Both the position numbers and the translations under genes were made by a program. Positions 8,618 to 17,829 of a DNA stretch of 64,000 nt are shown here, one piece after another; positions within the stretch are counted from its first letter, which is position 1; every line of letters begins with the position of its first letter. Origin of the DNA: an uncultured Alistipes sp. (GTDB lineage: Bacteria > Bacteroidota > Bacteroidia > Bacteroidales > Rikenellaceae); contig CAJTLJ010000010.1 of NCBI GenBank assembly GCA_910577475.1, positions 28,428 to 92,427 on the forward strand. The letters run 5' to 3'. The notes beneath the pieces are model-generated. The model searched no databases. It was not told the DNA's origin and saw only the letters and a program-made list of their open reading frames with translations.

Positions 8618-10990
8618 ATGAAATATCTATTGTCGGAGATAGCGGAGATTTGCGGCGGTGAGCTGCGGGGCCGCGACCGGGAGGCGACGAGCCTCTCGAC
8701 CGACAGCCGCAGCTGTACGTTCGACGCGGGATCGCTCTTCGTAGCCATGCGGGGCGCCAACCACGACTCGCATCTCTACGCGGCGCAGATGGCTGCCCGC
8801 GGGGTGAAGGCCTTTCTGACCGAACGTGCGGTCGAACTGCCGGCCGATTGCGGACAGGTGACGGTCGGAAATGCCATCGAGGCCCTGCAACGCCTCGCTG
8901 CGCACTACCGGGCGGGCTTTCGCGGCGAAGTGGTCGCCGTGACGGGCTCGAACGGAAAGACGGTAGTCAAGGAGTGGATCGCCCAGGCCGTGCCGGCCGG
9001 GGTGAAGTTTTTCCGCTCGCCCAAGAGCTACAATTCGCAGCTGGGCGTACCGCTCTCGCTACTGATGGCCGCGGGCGACGAGGAGCTGGTCGTGATCGAG
9101 ACCGGCATTTCACGGCCGGGCGAGATGGCCCGGCTGGAGCGGATCGTCCGTCCCGATACGGTGATCTTCACCTCGCTGGGCGAGGCGCACGGCCGCAACT
9201 TCCGCTCGCCCGAGCAGAAGTGCGCCGAGAAGGCCCTGTTGGCGTCCGGGGCCCGGCGGATCATCTATCACAGCCGCTACGAACTGCCGGCGCGGATGCT
9301 GGCCGAGCGTTACGCCGACCGGGAGCTGATCGATGCGGCCGCCTGCGAACTGCCCGCGAAGGCTTGCGGTCCGCTGCTGGGCGAGGCGGGGCGGATCGAC
9401 GCCCAGCTGGTCGCCGCCTTCTGCCGTGCGGAGGGGTATCCCGCCGTCGATTTCGACCGGCTGCTCCCCGTAGCCATGCGGCTGGAGCTGAAGGAGGGGC
9501 TGAACGGCTCGGTGGTGATTGACGACGCCTACAACTCCGATCTGAATTCGCTCTCCATGGCGCTGGACTATCTGCACGGGGTGGCGATGGGCCGTCCGAC
9601 GACCCTGATTTTCTCGGAGATGGAGCAGCAGCGGGGCGATTCGGAGACGCTCTACGACCAGGTGGCCCGCATGTGCAACCGCACGGGGGTCGGGCGCTTC
9701 ATCGGTGTGGGCGGCGAGCTGCGCCGCGCCTTGCGGAACTACGCCCCCGACCAGTCGTTCTACGCCACGACCGACGAACTGCTGCGCCACCTGCGCAGCG
9801 AGGATTTCGCCGGCCGGGTCGTGCTGGTCAAGGGGAGCCGGTCGAAGCGGTTCGAGCGGGTGGTGCATGCGCTGGAGCGCAAGAGCCACACCACGACCCT
9901 GGAGATCGACCTCGACGCCATGATCCACAACCTGAACTACCACCGTGCGAAGCTGCGCCCCGGGACGAAACTGGTGGCGATGGTGAAGGCGGGCAGCTAC
10001 GGCGCCGGCGATTTCGAAGTGGCGCAGATGCTGCAGCATCAGGGAGTGGACTATTTGGCCGTGGCCTTTGCCGACGAGGGGGTGCTGCTGCGCGAGCGGG
10101 GCATCTCCATGCCCGTCGTGGTGCTCAATGCCGACGAAGGGAGCTTCGATGCGATGGTGGCCCACCGGCTGGAGCCCGAAATCTATAATTTCCGTTCGCT
10201 GGAGAACTTCAAGGCAGCGGTGGAGCGGGCCGGTGAGCGAAACTATCCCGTCCATATCAAGCTCGATACGGGCATGCACCGGCTGGGATTCACGGAACCC
10301 GATCTGGAGGAGCTCTGCGAGCGGCTGCTGCGGCAGTCGGCCGTGCGCGTGGCGACGATCTTTTCGCATCTGAACTGCGCCGACATGCCCGAGCAGGATG
10401 GCTACACGCGGGAGCAGATCGCCCGCTACGATAGGATGAGCGGCCTCATCGCGGCGGCGCTCCCCGGGCCCGTCATCCGCCATACGGCCAACTCGGCCGC
10501 CATCGAACGTTTTCCCGAGGCGCAGTTCGACATGTGCCGGCTGGGGATCGGCCTCTACGGATTCGCCTCGCCCGGGAACCCGGCGTTGAGGCCCGTGTCG
10601 ACCCTGAAGACCCGAATCGTGCAGATCAAGCGCGGGTTGCCCGCCGGGGATGCCGTGGGCTACGGCCGGGCCGGCGTGCTGCTGCGCGAGACCGTGACCG
10701 CCACCGTCCCCATCGGCTATGCCGACGGGCTGGACCGTCACCTCGGGTGCGGCCGCTGGTCGATGCTCGTGCACGGGAAACCGGCCCCCATCGTGGGGCG
10801 CATCTGCATGGACAGCTGCATGATCGACATCACGGACATTCCCGAGGCGCGGGAGGGCGACGAGGCGACCGTCTTCTCGGCGGCCGAAGGGCATACGGCC
10901 GAGGATATGGCCCGGGTGCTGGGGACGATTGTCTACGAGGTGCTCACCTCGGTGTCCGGACGTGTGAAACGAATCTATTTCAAAGAGTAA
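8618..10990 (+). CDS. murF-alr: Bifunctional MurF ligase / alanine racemase
   Basis: A fusion that makes D-alanine and joins D-Ala-D-Ala to UDP-MurNAc-tripeptide, the last cytoplasmic step in making the peptidoglycan precursor. It is 790 residues. The MurF part (about 1-420) has the P-loop GSNGKT near residue 110 and the central motif DDAYNSDLNS. The alanine racemase part (about 425-790) starts at TLEIDLDAMIHNLNYHR. The PLP lysine is in VAMVKAGSYGAG (about K457), followed by IKLDTGMHRLGF, TVPIGYADGLDRH and GRICMDSCMIDIT. Such fusions are common in Bacteroidetes, so this is expected. It starts 21 bases after mutS2 and ends 3 bases before the methylase gene. Confidence 0.95.
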   Translation: MKYLLSEIAEICGGELRGRDREATSLSTDSRSCTFDAGSLFVAMRGANHDSHLYAAQMAARGVKAFLTERAVELPADCGQVTVGNAIEALQRLAAHYRAGFRGEVVAVTGSNGKTVVKEWIAQAVPAGVKFFRSPKSYNSQLGVPLSLLMAAGDEELVVIETGISRPGEMARLERIVRPDTVIFTSLGEAHGRNFRSPEQKCAEKALLASGARRIIYHSRYELPARMLAERYADRELIDAAACELPAKACGPLLGEAGRIDAQLVAAFCRAEGYPAVDFDRLLPVAMRLELKEGLNGSVVIDDAYNSDLNSLSMALDYLHGVAMGRPTTLIFSEMEQQRGDSETLYDQVARMCNRTGVGRFIGVGGELRRALRNYAPDQSFYATTDELLRHLRSEDFAGRVVLVKGSRSKRFERVVHALERKSHTTTLEIDLDAMIHNLNYHRAKLRPGTKLVAMVKAGSYGAGDFEVAQMLQHQGVDYLAVAFADEGVLLRERGISMPVVVLNADEGSFDAMVAHRLEPEIYNFRSLENFKAAVERAGERNYPVHIKLDTGMHRLGFTEPDLEELCERLLRQSAVRVATIFSHLNCADMPEQDGYTREQIARYDRMSGLIAAALPGPVIRHTANSAAIERFPEAQFDMCRLGIGLYGFASPGNPALRPVSTLKTRIVQIKRGLPAGDAVGYGRAGVLLRETVTATVPIGYADGLDRHLGCGRWSMLVHGKPAPIVGRICMDSCMIDITDIPEAREGDEATVFSAAEGHTAEDMARVLGTIVYEVLTSVSGRVKRIYFKE

Positions 10991-10993
10991 CCG

Positions 10994-11716
10994 ATGGAGA
11001 AACGATACGGAACCCTCTACATGATCCCCTGTCCCATCGCGGACGAGGGGGACCCCTGGTCGGTGCTGCCGGCCGCGAACCGCGAGGTGATGGCTTCGCT
11101 GGACTATTTCATCGTCGAGAACGTGCGCTCGGCCCGCCGTTTTCTCTCCCGGGCCGGCATCGGACGTCCGATCGACACCCTGGAATTTCGTGAGCTGAAC
11201 GAACACACGGCGGCCGGCCGGGAGGTCGAAGAGCTGATCGAACCGCTCCTGAAGGGGCGCTCGGCGGGGGTGATCTCCGAAGCCGGGGTGCCGGGCGTGG
11301 CCGACCCCGGAGCCTGGGTCGTGGCGCTGTGTCATCGCCGCGGCATTCGGGTCGTGCCGCTGGTGGGGCCGTCGTCGATTCTGCTGGCCGTGATGGCCTC
11401 CGGGCTGAACGGCCAGTCGTTCGCCTTCAACGGTTACCTGCCCGTGAAGCCGCCCGAGCGGGCGCGGGCGCTCCGACAGCTCGAGCACCGGGCGCGGGCG
11501 GAGCGTCAGAGCCAGCTCTTCATCGAGGCTCCCTACCGGAATCAGAAGCTGCTGGAGCAGGTGCTCCAGGTCTGCCAGCCCGATACGCTGCTCACTGTAG
11601 CCGTGGATATTACGGCTCCCGACGAGTGGATCCGCACCCGGTCGGTTGCCGACTGGCGGCGCACCCGTCTGCCCGATTTGCAGAAGCGCCCCTGCCTGTT
11701 TATCGTTGGTATATAA
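10994..11716 (+). CDS. RsmI-like SAM-dependent methyltransferase
   Basis: A tetrapyrrole-methylase-fold protein of the RsmI family, whose classic members methylate the ribose of C1402 in 16S rRNA. It is 240 residues. The start GTLYMIPCPIADE replaces the usual TLYLVPTPIGNL. The glycine-rich SAM segment is AGVISEAGVPGVADPGAWVV, followed by VVPLVGPSSILLAVMASGLNG. It is shorter than typical RsmI (about 275-290) and diverges at the N-terminus, so it may be the Bacteroidetes paralogue with a different target. The target is therefore not certain. It starts 3 bases after murF-alr, which suggests translational coupling. Confidence 0.8.
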   Translation: MEKRYGTLYMIPCPIADEGDPWSVLPAANREVMASLDYFIVENVRSARRFLSRAGIGRPIDTLEFRELNEHTAAGREVEELIEPLLKGRSAGVISEAGVPGVADPGAWVVALCHRRGIRVVPLVGPSSILLAVMASGLNGQSFAFNGYLPVKPPERARALRQLEHRARAERQSQLFIEAPYRNQKLLEQVLQVCQPDTLLTVAVDITAPDEWIRTRSVADWRRTRLPDLQKRPCLFIVGI

Positions 11717-11732
11717 TTTGAACATTTTTTTC

Positions 11733-12371
11733 ATGTTATTCCGTAAAAACAAAGTAAAACCCGAAGATATGAATAAGGAAAAGTCTTATAATGAATCGAT
11801 TGAGACCGAAGCGGAGATCCGGCAGGAGGAAACCTGCCCTGCGGGCGACGGCGGCCCGCGTGCCAATATGGCAGGCGGAGAGGAGACTGCGGCTGACACA
11901 ATGACAGCCGAGGCTTCCGATGAGCAGCCTGCACCGGATTACGAACGGACCATTGCCGAGTGGAAAGACAAATACGTTCGCCTGCACGCCGAATTCGACA
12001 ACTACCGCAAGCGCACCCTGCGCGAGAAGATGGAGCTGGTAGAGACGGGCGGTCAGGGGGTGCTGAAGGCCGTGCTTCCGGTGATGGACGACGTGCAGCG
12101 CGCCGTGGATGCCATGGGCAAGAGCGATGACATCGAGGCGCTGCGCCGCGGTGTGGAGCTGATCGCCCAGAAATTCTCGGAGACGCTGCGCCAGTGCAAG
12201 GTGACCGAGATCGAGGCCAAAGGCGAACCCTTCGACGAGGAGCTGATGGAGGCCGTGGCCCGATTCGCTGCCGGCGAGGAGCAGAAGGGCCGGGTGATCG
12301 ACGTGGTGCAGACCGGTTATAAACTGGGCGACAAGGTGCTGCGGTTTGCGAAGGTGGTTGTCGGTGAATAG
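11733..12371 (+). CDS. grpE: Nucleotide exchange factor GrpE
   Basis: A co-chaperone that releases ADP from DnaK. Translation from 11733 gives 212 residues starting MLFRKNKVKPEDMNKEK. A second in-frame ATG at 11769 is also possible, and no ribosome-binding site decides between them. An acidic, disordered N-terminus is followed by the long dimerisation helix (AEWKDKYVRLHAEFDNYRKRT, the GrpE signature region) and the C-terminal beta-wing (GEPFDEELMEAV, VIDVVQTGYKLGDKVLRFAKVVV). The frame is open upstream into the methylase gene but that is not coding. dnaJ begins 18 bases downstream. dnaK is not in the window. Confidence 0.94.
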   Translation: MLFRKNKVKPEDMNKEKSYNESIETEAEIRQEETCPAGDGGPRANMAGGEETAADTMTAEASDEQPAPDYERTIAEWKDKYVRLHAEFDNYRKRTLREKMELVETGGQGVLKAVLPVMDDVQRAVDAMGKSDDIEALRRGVELIAQKFSETLRQCKVTEIEAKGEPFDEELMEAVARFAAGEEQKGRVIDVVQTGYKLGDKVLRFAKVVVGE

Positions 12372-12389
12372 ACGGAACGATAGAAGATT

Positions 12390-13550
12390 ATGGCAGAGAA
12401 ACGCGATTATTACGAGGTGCTGGGCGTTGCGAAGAACGCTAATGCAGACGAAATAAAGAAGGCCTACCGCAAAGCGGCGATCAAGTATCACCCCGACAAG
12501 AATCCCGGCGACAAGGAGGCCGAGGAGAAGTTCAAGGAGGCGGCCGAGGCCTACGATGTCTTGTCGAATCCCGACAAGCGGGCCCGGTACGACCAGTTCG
12601 GCCATGCCGGCATGAGCGGTGCGGCGGGCGGTGCCGGAGGCTTCGGCGGCTTCAGCGGCGGAGGGTTCTCGATGGAGGATATCTTCTCGCAGTTCGGCGA
12701 CATCTTCGGCGGTCACTTCGGCGGCGGATTCCGCTCGTCGGGCGGCGGCACCCGCGTGAGCCGCGGTTCGGATATCCGTGTGAAGGTGCGGCTTACCCTT
12801 TCGGAGATCGCCAACGGAACGACCAAGAAACTCAAGATCACCAAGACGATCGCCTGCGACAAGTGCGGCGGCTCGGGAGCCAAGGATGCCAACGGCTACG
12901 CCACCTGCTCGACCTGCGGCGGTTCGGGATACGTGATGCGGGTGGAGAGCACCTTCTTCGGCCGGATGCAGACCCAGGGCGTCTGCCCCACCTGCGGCGG
13001 TACGGGCAAGGTCATCACCTCCCCGTGCGACAAGTGCAAGGGCGAGGGTACGGTGCGCGGCGAGGAGGTCGTGGAGATCCGGATTCCCGCCGGAGTAGGC
13101 GAGGGAATGGTGCTCACGGTCAGCGGCAAGGGCAATGCAGCCCGCCGCGGCGGCGTGAACGGCGACCTGCAGGTGCTGATCGAGGAGGAGGCGAACCCCG
13201 AACTGGTCCGCGACGGCAGCGACCTGATCCACAATCTCAACATCACGGTCACGACCGCGCTGCTGGGTGGTACGGTCGAGGTGCCCACCATCGACGGACG
13301 CGCCAAGATCAAGATAGCTCCCGGAACGCATGCCGGCAAGGTGCTGCGGCTGGGCGGCAAGGGTCTGCCCGACGTGAACGGGTACGGCCGGGGCGATATT
13401 CTGGTGGTGGTCGACATTACCATTCCCGACAAGCTGACCTCCGAAGAGAAGGCGCTGGTGGAGAAACTCGCCGGGCAGCCGTCGTTCCAGCAGGCCGCGC
13501 CGGTGAAGAACCAGAACATCTTCGAGCGCATGAAGAACTTTTTCCGGTAG
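12390..13550 (+). CDS. dnaJ: Chaperone DnaJ
   Basis: A full-length type I J-domain protein (386 residues) that loads substrates on DnaK. The J domain (1-70) carries the HPD motif in YHPDKNPGD. A Gly/Phe-rich linker (about 75-120) precedes the zinc-binding region with four CxxCxGxG repeats (CDKCGGSG, CSTCGGSG, CPTCGGTG, CDKCKGEG) at about 155-225. The C-terminal beta domains follow (INGDLQVLIEEE, LLGGTVEVPTIDG). It pairs with grpE 18 bases upstream. The next gene has its own promoter. Confidence 0.97.
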   Translation: MAEKRDYYEVLGVAKNANADEIKKAYRKAAIKYHPDKNPGDKEAEEKFKEAAEAYDVLSNPDKRARYDQFGHAGMSGAAGGAGGFGGFSGGGFSMEDIFSQFGDIFGGHFGGGFRSSGGGTRVSRGSDIRVKVRLTLSEIANGTTKKLKITKTIACDKCGGSGAKDANGYATCSTCGGSGYVMRVESTFFGRMQTQGVCPTCGGTGKVITSPCDKCKGEGTVRGEEVVEIRIPAGVGEGMVLTVSGKGNAARRGGVNGDLQVLIEEEANPELVRDGSDLIHNLNITVTTALLGGTVEVPTIDGRAKIKIAPGTHAGKVLRLGGKGLPDVNGYGRGDILVVVDITIPDKLTSEEKALVEKLAGQPSFQQAAPVKNQNIFERMKNFFR

Positions 13551-13566
13551 AGACCGGCGGTGAAAA

Positions 13567-13597
13567 TTGGATTTTCGCCCCGAAATCGCTACCTTTG
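13567..13597 (+). promoter_or_regulatory. Promoter upstream of the small membrane protein and mutL
   Basis: TTGG at 13567-13570 and TACCTTTG at 13590-13597, 19 bases apart, fit the Bacteroidetes promoter. The start codon follows 28 bases later. Confidence 0.6.
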
Positions 13598-13625
13598 ACC
13601 TTTAACCTGTTTCAGAGCAATCGTT

Positions 13626-14030
13626 ATGTTGGGATTTACGCCGTTTAAGAAGCATGCCAACCGCTTTCAATACACCCCGCGCTACTACGACCCCCAGAAG
13701 GAGGCCCGCGAACAGCGGCGGGCCGAGTTGAGCGGCCGGCGTCTGGAGGATGCCGACAAGGAGTATGTTCCCGGACAGTATATCCGCACGCAGCGCGAGG
13801 CGCGTGCCGCACGCCGGGCCCGGGAGGCCCGCGAGGGGCAGATGCGGATGTGGAAGATGGTCGTGGGCATTGCGCTCGTGCTGTTGTTCCTGGGCATTCT
13901 CTACCCCCGGCTGGCCGACGTGTTCCTGCGGGTGCGTCAGCAGCCGGCGACGGTCGCCGTCGACGAGTACGACGGGTTCGACCCCTATGCCCCCATAACG
14001 ATCGTTCCGAACGACTATCAGGCGGAATGA
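13626..14030 (+). CDS. Small single-span membrane protein of unknown function
   Basis: A 134-residue protein I do not recognise by name. The first 75 residues are very basic and rich in Arg, Glu and Tyr (for example PRYYDPQKEAREQRRAEL). One transmembrane helix follows (about 78-97, MVVGIALVLLFLGILYPRLA), then a short C-terminal tail ending PNDYQAE. By charge the N-terminus is probably cytoplasmic. It has its own promoter and its stop codon overlaps the mutL start (ATGA), so the two are translationally coupled. That conserved-looking arrangement supports a real gene. I assign no function. Confidence 0.75.
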   Translation: MLGFTPFKKHANRFQYTPRYYDPQKEAREQRRAELSGRRLEDADKEYVPGQYIRTQREARAARRAREAREGQMRMWKMVVGIALVLLFLGILYPRLADVFLRVRQQPATVAVDEYDGFDPYAPITIVPNDYQAE

Positions 14031-15919
14031 GCGACAGAATACAACTTTTACCCGAAGTCGTCGCCAACCAGATCGCGGCCGGAGAGGTGGTCAACCGCCC
14101 GGCCTCGGTGGTGAAGGAGATGATGGAGAATGCCATCGACGCGGGGGCCACCTGCGTGGCGGTCAACTTCCGCGAGGGAGGCCGCGACCTGATCCAGATC
14201 GTCGACAACGGCTGCGGCATGTCGCCCGTCGACGCCCGGCTGGCCTTCGACCGCCACGCCACCAGCAAGATCCGCACGGCGGAGGATATCTACAAACTCG
14301 ATACTTTCGGATTCCGCGGCGAGGCGCTCGCCTCGATTGCGGCCGTCGCGCAGGTGGAGCTGCGCACCCGTCAGCCCGAGGACGAGCTGGGCACTGTGAC
14401 CGAGATCAACGGCGGGCAGTTCGCCGGACAGACCGTCGTATCCTGCCCGGCGGGGTCGCAGTTCATGGTGCGCAACCTCTTCTACAACGTCCCGGCCCGC
14501 CGCCGGTTCCTGGAGAAGTCGAATGTCTCGGCCGGGCATATCAAGGCCGAGTTCCAGCGCGTGGCGCTCTGCAATCCGCAGGTGCGCTTCGAACTCTACA
14601 ACAACGATGCGCCGGTCTACCTCTTGCAGCCGGCGTCGCTGGCCGGCCGCATCGTCGACGTGGTGGGGGCTGCCGTGAAACACAACCTGCTGGAGGTGGT
14701 GGCCGATACCTCGATCGTCAAGCTGAAGGGCTATGTGGGTCGTCCGGCCGCGGCCCGCAAGACCAGGCCCGACCAGTATTTCTTCGTCAACGGCCGCTAT
14801 TTCCGCTCGGCCTATTTCCAGAAGGCGGTCCTGAAGGCCTACGAGAAGCTGATTCCCGAAGGGAGTTTTCCGTCGTTCTTTCTCTATTTCGAGATCGATC
14901 CCGAGCGGATCGACGTGAACGTCCATCCGCAGAAGACCGAGGTGAAGTTCGCCGACGAAGAGGCGGTGTGGCAGATCGTGAATGCTGCCGTGCGGGAGAC
15001 GCTCGGCAAGACGGGCGCCGTGCCGATGATGGATTTCGACGACGCGGGGCAGGTAGATATACCCGTCATGGAGCGCAATGCCTTCTACGCGGAGCCCCCG
15101 TCGCGCTCCGATATGGATTACAACCCCTTTCAGGAGGATTACGGCATGCCGCGCTCGATGGTTCGCCCGGCGCGGCTGTCGGACGTCTCCTCCGGGTTCC
15201 GTCCTTCGGACGAGTTTACGATCGAGAGCGGCACGGTGGGCGAGGAGGCCCCGGTGGCCGATGGATTCGAGGATTTCCGCTCGGGCGACGGTTTCGACTT
15301 CGTGGCCTCGACCGAGACGGCCGGGCAGCCCTGTCTGATCGAACCCTCCGAGCCGGAGCGCTTCACGCAGTTCGTCCGGCTGCCCGAAGGGTATGCTGCG
15401 GCGCTCTACGGCGACCGGCTGATGGCGGTAGACCTGAACCGGGCCCGCGAGTGCGTCCTCTACGAGGAGTATCTGTTGCTGCTGAAGAGCGGATCGGCCG
15501 TCAGCCAGCAGCTCTTGTTCCCCGAACAGCTGCTGCTTTCGGAGTCCGAATATGCCCTGCTGGAGGAGAATCTGGTCGATTTCGCCGCCCTGGGATTCGA
15601 TCTGGAGTTGGCGGGGGGCGGTGCTGTCCGGGTGAAGGGTACGCCGGCCGATATGCCTGCCGACCAGCTGGACGTGCTGGTCTACGATTTGCTGCGGCTC
15701 TTCGAACTCCCCGTTTCGGGCGAGGAGATGCGCCGCGGGAAGCTGGCGGCGACGATGGCCCGTGCGGGTGTCGGCCGCCGGAAGAGCCTCTTCACGGACG
15801 AAGAGGTGCGGAGCCTGCTGGATGCGCTGGCCGAGTGTGCGGAGCGGAGCTTCACCCCGTCGGGCAAGAGCGTGATGGCGGAACTGACGCTGGCCGAGCT
15901 CAAGGCCAAACTCGCCTGA
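14027..15919 (+). CDS. mutL: DNA mismatch repair protein MutL
   Basis: A GHKL ATPase that couples mismatch recognition to strand removal. The start at 14027 overlaps the previous stop and gives 630 residues. Intact N-terminal motifs are ENAIDAGA, IVDNGCGM and FGFRGEALASIA, with the transducer domain after about 220. The C-terminal dimerisation domain (about 440-630) is present. The place where nuclease-type MutL proteins have DQHA(x)2E(x)4E reads DLNRARECVLYEE from residue 469, so Q and H are replaced. The late metal-site segment reads FTPSGKSVM. The ATPase function looks sound, and nicking activity is in doubt (see findings). Confidence 0.94.
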   Translation: MSDRIQLLPEVVANQIAAGEVVNRPASVVKEMMENAIDAGATCVAVNFREGGRDLIQIVDNGCGMSPVDARLAFDRHATSKIRTAEDIYKLDTFGFRGEALASIAAVAQVELRTRQPEDELGTVTEINGGQFAGQTVVSCPAGSQFMVRNLFYNVPARRRFLEKSNVSAGHIKAEFQRVALCNPQVRFELYNNDAPVYLLQPASLAGRIVDVVGAAVKHNLLEVVADTSIVKLKGYVGRPAAARKTRPDQYFFVNGRYFRSAYFQKAVLKAYEKLIPEGSFPSFFLYFEIDPERIDVNVHPQKTEVKFADEEAVWQIVNAAVRETLGKTGAVPMMDFDDAGQVDIPVMERNAFYAEPPSRSDMDYNPFQEDYGMPRSMVRPARLSDVSSGFRPSDEFTIESGTVGEEAPVADGFEDFRSGDGFDFVASTETAGQPCLIEPSEPERFTQFVRLPEGYAAALYGDRLMAVDLNRARECVLYEEYLLLLKSGSAVSQQLLFPEQLLLSESEYALLEENLVDFAALGFDLELAGGGAVRVKGTPADMPADQLDVLVYDLLRLFELPVSGEEMRRGKLAATMARAGVGRRKSLFTDEEVRSLLDALAECAERSFTPSGKSVMAELTLAELKAKLA

Positions 15920-15941
15920 ATGCGAAATGTAGGACCGATTT

Positions 15942-15973
15942 TTTGCGGCGAACTGCCGAATTTGTTATATTTG
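15942..15973 (+). promoter_or_regulatory. Promoter of the rhomboid gene
   Basis: TTTG at 15942-15945 and TATATTTG at 15966-15973 with a 20-base spacer. The start codon is 26 bases downstream. Confidence 0.65.
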
Positions 15974-15998
15974 CCTTTTTTGTCAACGTACAAGCCCT

Positions 15999-16658
15999 AT
16001 GCAGAGACTCTACTTACAGACCCCTCCCGTGGTCAAAAATCTGATTATTGCCAACTGTATCATGCTGTTGGCGACCTCGCTGCTCCCTATCGGGAATGAG
16101 ATCATCGGTTATTTGGCGCTTTTCAATGCCGAGAGCCCCTTTTTCCATTCGTTCCAGGTGGTGAGCTACATGTTCCTGCACGGCGGGCTGGAGCATCTTT
16201 TCTTCAATATGTTCGCGTTGTGGATGTTCGGGCGCACGCTCGAATACGAGCTCGGCTCGCAGCGCTTTCTTACCTATTATCTGGTCTGCGGCATCGGCGC
16301 TGCGCTGTTGCAGCTCGGGGTGGGGTGGGTCGAGTACAACCATGCCGTGTCGCTCTACGGCGAGACGAGCCTGACGGCCCGGATGCTGCTTCAGGTGCCG
16401 ACCGTGGGTGCTTCGGGCGCCGTGTTCGGCCTGCTGCTGGCCTACGGGGTGATGCACCCCAATGCGATCATCATGCTGATGATTCCGCCCGTGCCGATCA
16501 AGGCCAAGTGGTTTGTGCTGATCTACGGTCTGATCGAGTTCTTCTTCGGCATGTCCGGCCGCCAGTCCGGCGTGGCCCATTTCGCCCATCTGGGCGGTAT
16601 GCTGTGGGGATTTCTGCTGCTCTGGTACTGGCGGAAGAACCGTAAAATCTTCTTCTGA
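15999..16658 (+). CDS. Rhomboid-family intramembrane serine protease
   Basis: An integral membrane protease (219 residues, about six transmembrane helices) that cleaves substrates within the bilayer. The catalytic serine is in GASGAVFGLLLAYG (about S139) and the histidine in VAHFAHLGGMLWGF (about residue 190). The structural segment MFLHGGLEHLFFNMFALWMFG is characteristic of rhomboids. The family usually reads H in the middle helix, and that is intact here. It has its own promoter and is followed after 11 bases by the EEP gene. The substrate is unknown. Confidence 0.92.
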   Translation: MQRLYLQTPPVVKNLIIANCIMLLATSLLPIGNEIIGYLALFNAESPFFHSFQVVSYMFLHGGLEHLFFNMFALWMFGRTLEYELGSQRFLTYYLVCGIGAALLQLGVGWVEYNHAVSLYGETSLTARMLLQVPTVGASGAVFGLLLAYGVMHPNAIIMLMIPPVPIKAKWFVLIYGLIEFFFGMSGRQSGVAHFAHLGGMLWGFLLLWYWRKNRKIFF

Positions 16659-16669
16659 TCTCTTGCGTC

Positions 16670-17806
16670 ATGGCCGAATTCTACCGGAGCGAGACACGCA
16701 GTATCTGCGACAAAGGCCGCCGCGGTGAGCAGCGGAGCCCCGTCATGGCTTTGATCGACGGGGTAATGGTGTGCGTGAGCGCGGTCGTGGCGGCGTTGAT
16801 GCTTTTCACCTATCTGGTTCCGTATCTCTCCACCCGCGGATGGCTCCTGCCCGTGCTGGGGCTGGTCGCTCCGGCGACCTATGTCGCGACGGTCTGCCTG
16901 ATGCTCTACTGGATCATCCGGTGGCGGTGGATCTGGGCCTCCGTGATGATCGTACCGGTCTTCATCGGTCTCTTCTACCTGAATCTCTTTCTGCGCCCCG
17001 AGTTCCGGCGCGACTACGGTGCGACGGTCAAGGGCCGCGACATCGTGACGGTAATGACTTATAACGTGCGCAATTTCTTCGCTTCCGACGGCACTTGCAG
17101 CCGCGACAGCCTGCTGGCCTGGGTGCGGGGCGTGGCTCCCGATATCCTCTGCATGCAGGAGTTCACCCCCTCGACGGGCGGCGGTACGCGGGAGCTGATC
17201 GACTCGCTGCTGGCAGGCTACCACTCCACGCCGGCCGATCCGCGGACCGGATGCGTGGTCTATTCACGCTATCCGATCCTGCGCTGGGGTCATGTCGCCG
17301 ATACCTCCGCGATCCGCGCCTTGTGGGTCGATCTGTCGCTGACCGGCGACACGCTGCGGGTCTATACGAACCACCTGCACTCGACCCAGATTACTTCGGC
17401 TGACGATGAGTTCCTCTCGCCCGACCGTTTCCTGAGCGACACGGCCCGCGAGGAGAAGATGCGTTCGATTGTCCGGCGGTTCCGCGACAACTGCATCGCC
17501 CGGGCCGCGCAGGCCGACACAGTAGCCCGGGCGATGGCCCAATCGCCCTATCCGCGCATCGTCTGCGGGGATTTCAACGATACGCCCATGTCCAGTGTCT
17601 ATCATACGATGTCACACGGAGTGGTCGACGCTTTCAGCGAGGCTGGGAAAGGCTACTCCTCCACTTATCGGGGTTTCAGCAATATGCTTCGGATCGACTT
17701 CGTGCTGTTGTCGCCCCGCTATGAGGTGCTTTTCTACGATACGCCCGATGTCGACTATTCGGACCACCGGCCCGTGGTGGTCAAATTCCGCAAGAGGGTG
17801 AACTGA
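16670..17806 (+). CDS. Membrane-anchored endonuclease/exonuclease/phosphatase family protein
   Basis: 378 residues. Three N-terminal transmembrane helices (about 25-110) are followed by an EEP fold domain (about 120-378). The fold motifs are VMTYNVRNFF, the metal-binding glutamate in LCMQEFTPS, the active-site segment CGDFNDTPMS and the C-terminal SDHRPVVVKF. EEP proteins hydrolyse phosphodiester or phosphomonoester bonds in nucleic acids, phosphoinositides or lipids, and the sequence alone does not give the substrate. The membrane anchor places the catalytic domain at the membrane surface. It probably shares a transcript with the rhomboid gene. Confidence 0.88.
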   Translation: MAEFYRSETRSICDKGRRGEQRSPVMALIDGVMVCVSAVVAALMLFTYLVPYLSTRGWLLPVLGLVAPATYVATVCLMLYWIIRWRWIWASVMIVPVFIGLFYLNLFLRPEFRRDYGATVKGRDIVTVMTYNVRNFFASDGTCSRDSLLAWVRGVAPDILCMQEFTPSTGGGTRELIDSLLAGYHSTPADPRTGCVVYSRYPILRWGHVADTSAIRALWVDLSLTGDTLRVYTNHLHSTQITSADDEFLSPDRFLSDTAREEKMRSIVRRFRDNCIARAAQADTVARAMAQSPYPRIVCGDFNDTPMSSVYHTMSHGVVDAFSEAGKGYSSTYRGFSNMLRIDFVLLSPRYEVLFYDTPDVDYSDHRPVVVKFRKRVN

Positions 17807-17829
17807 CTTCAACTTAAATATCGAATACG

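Noticed and set aside
6077..11752. Long minus-strand open frames (6077-8551 and 9110-11752) opposite mutS2 and murF-alr
   Set aside because: They mirror real genes with all expected motifs. The antisense translations have no recognisable domain, signal or promoter.
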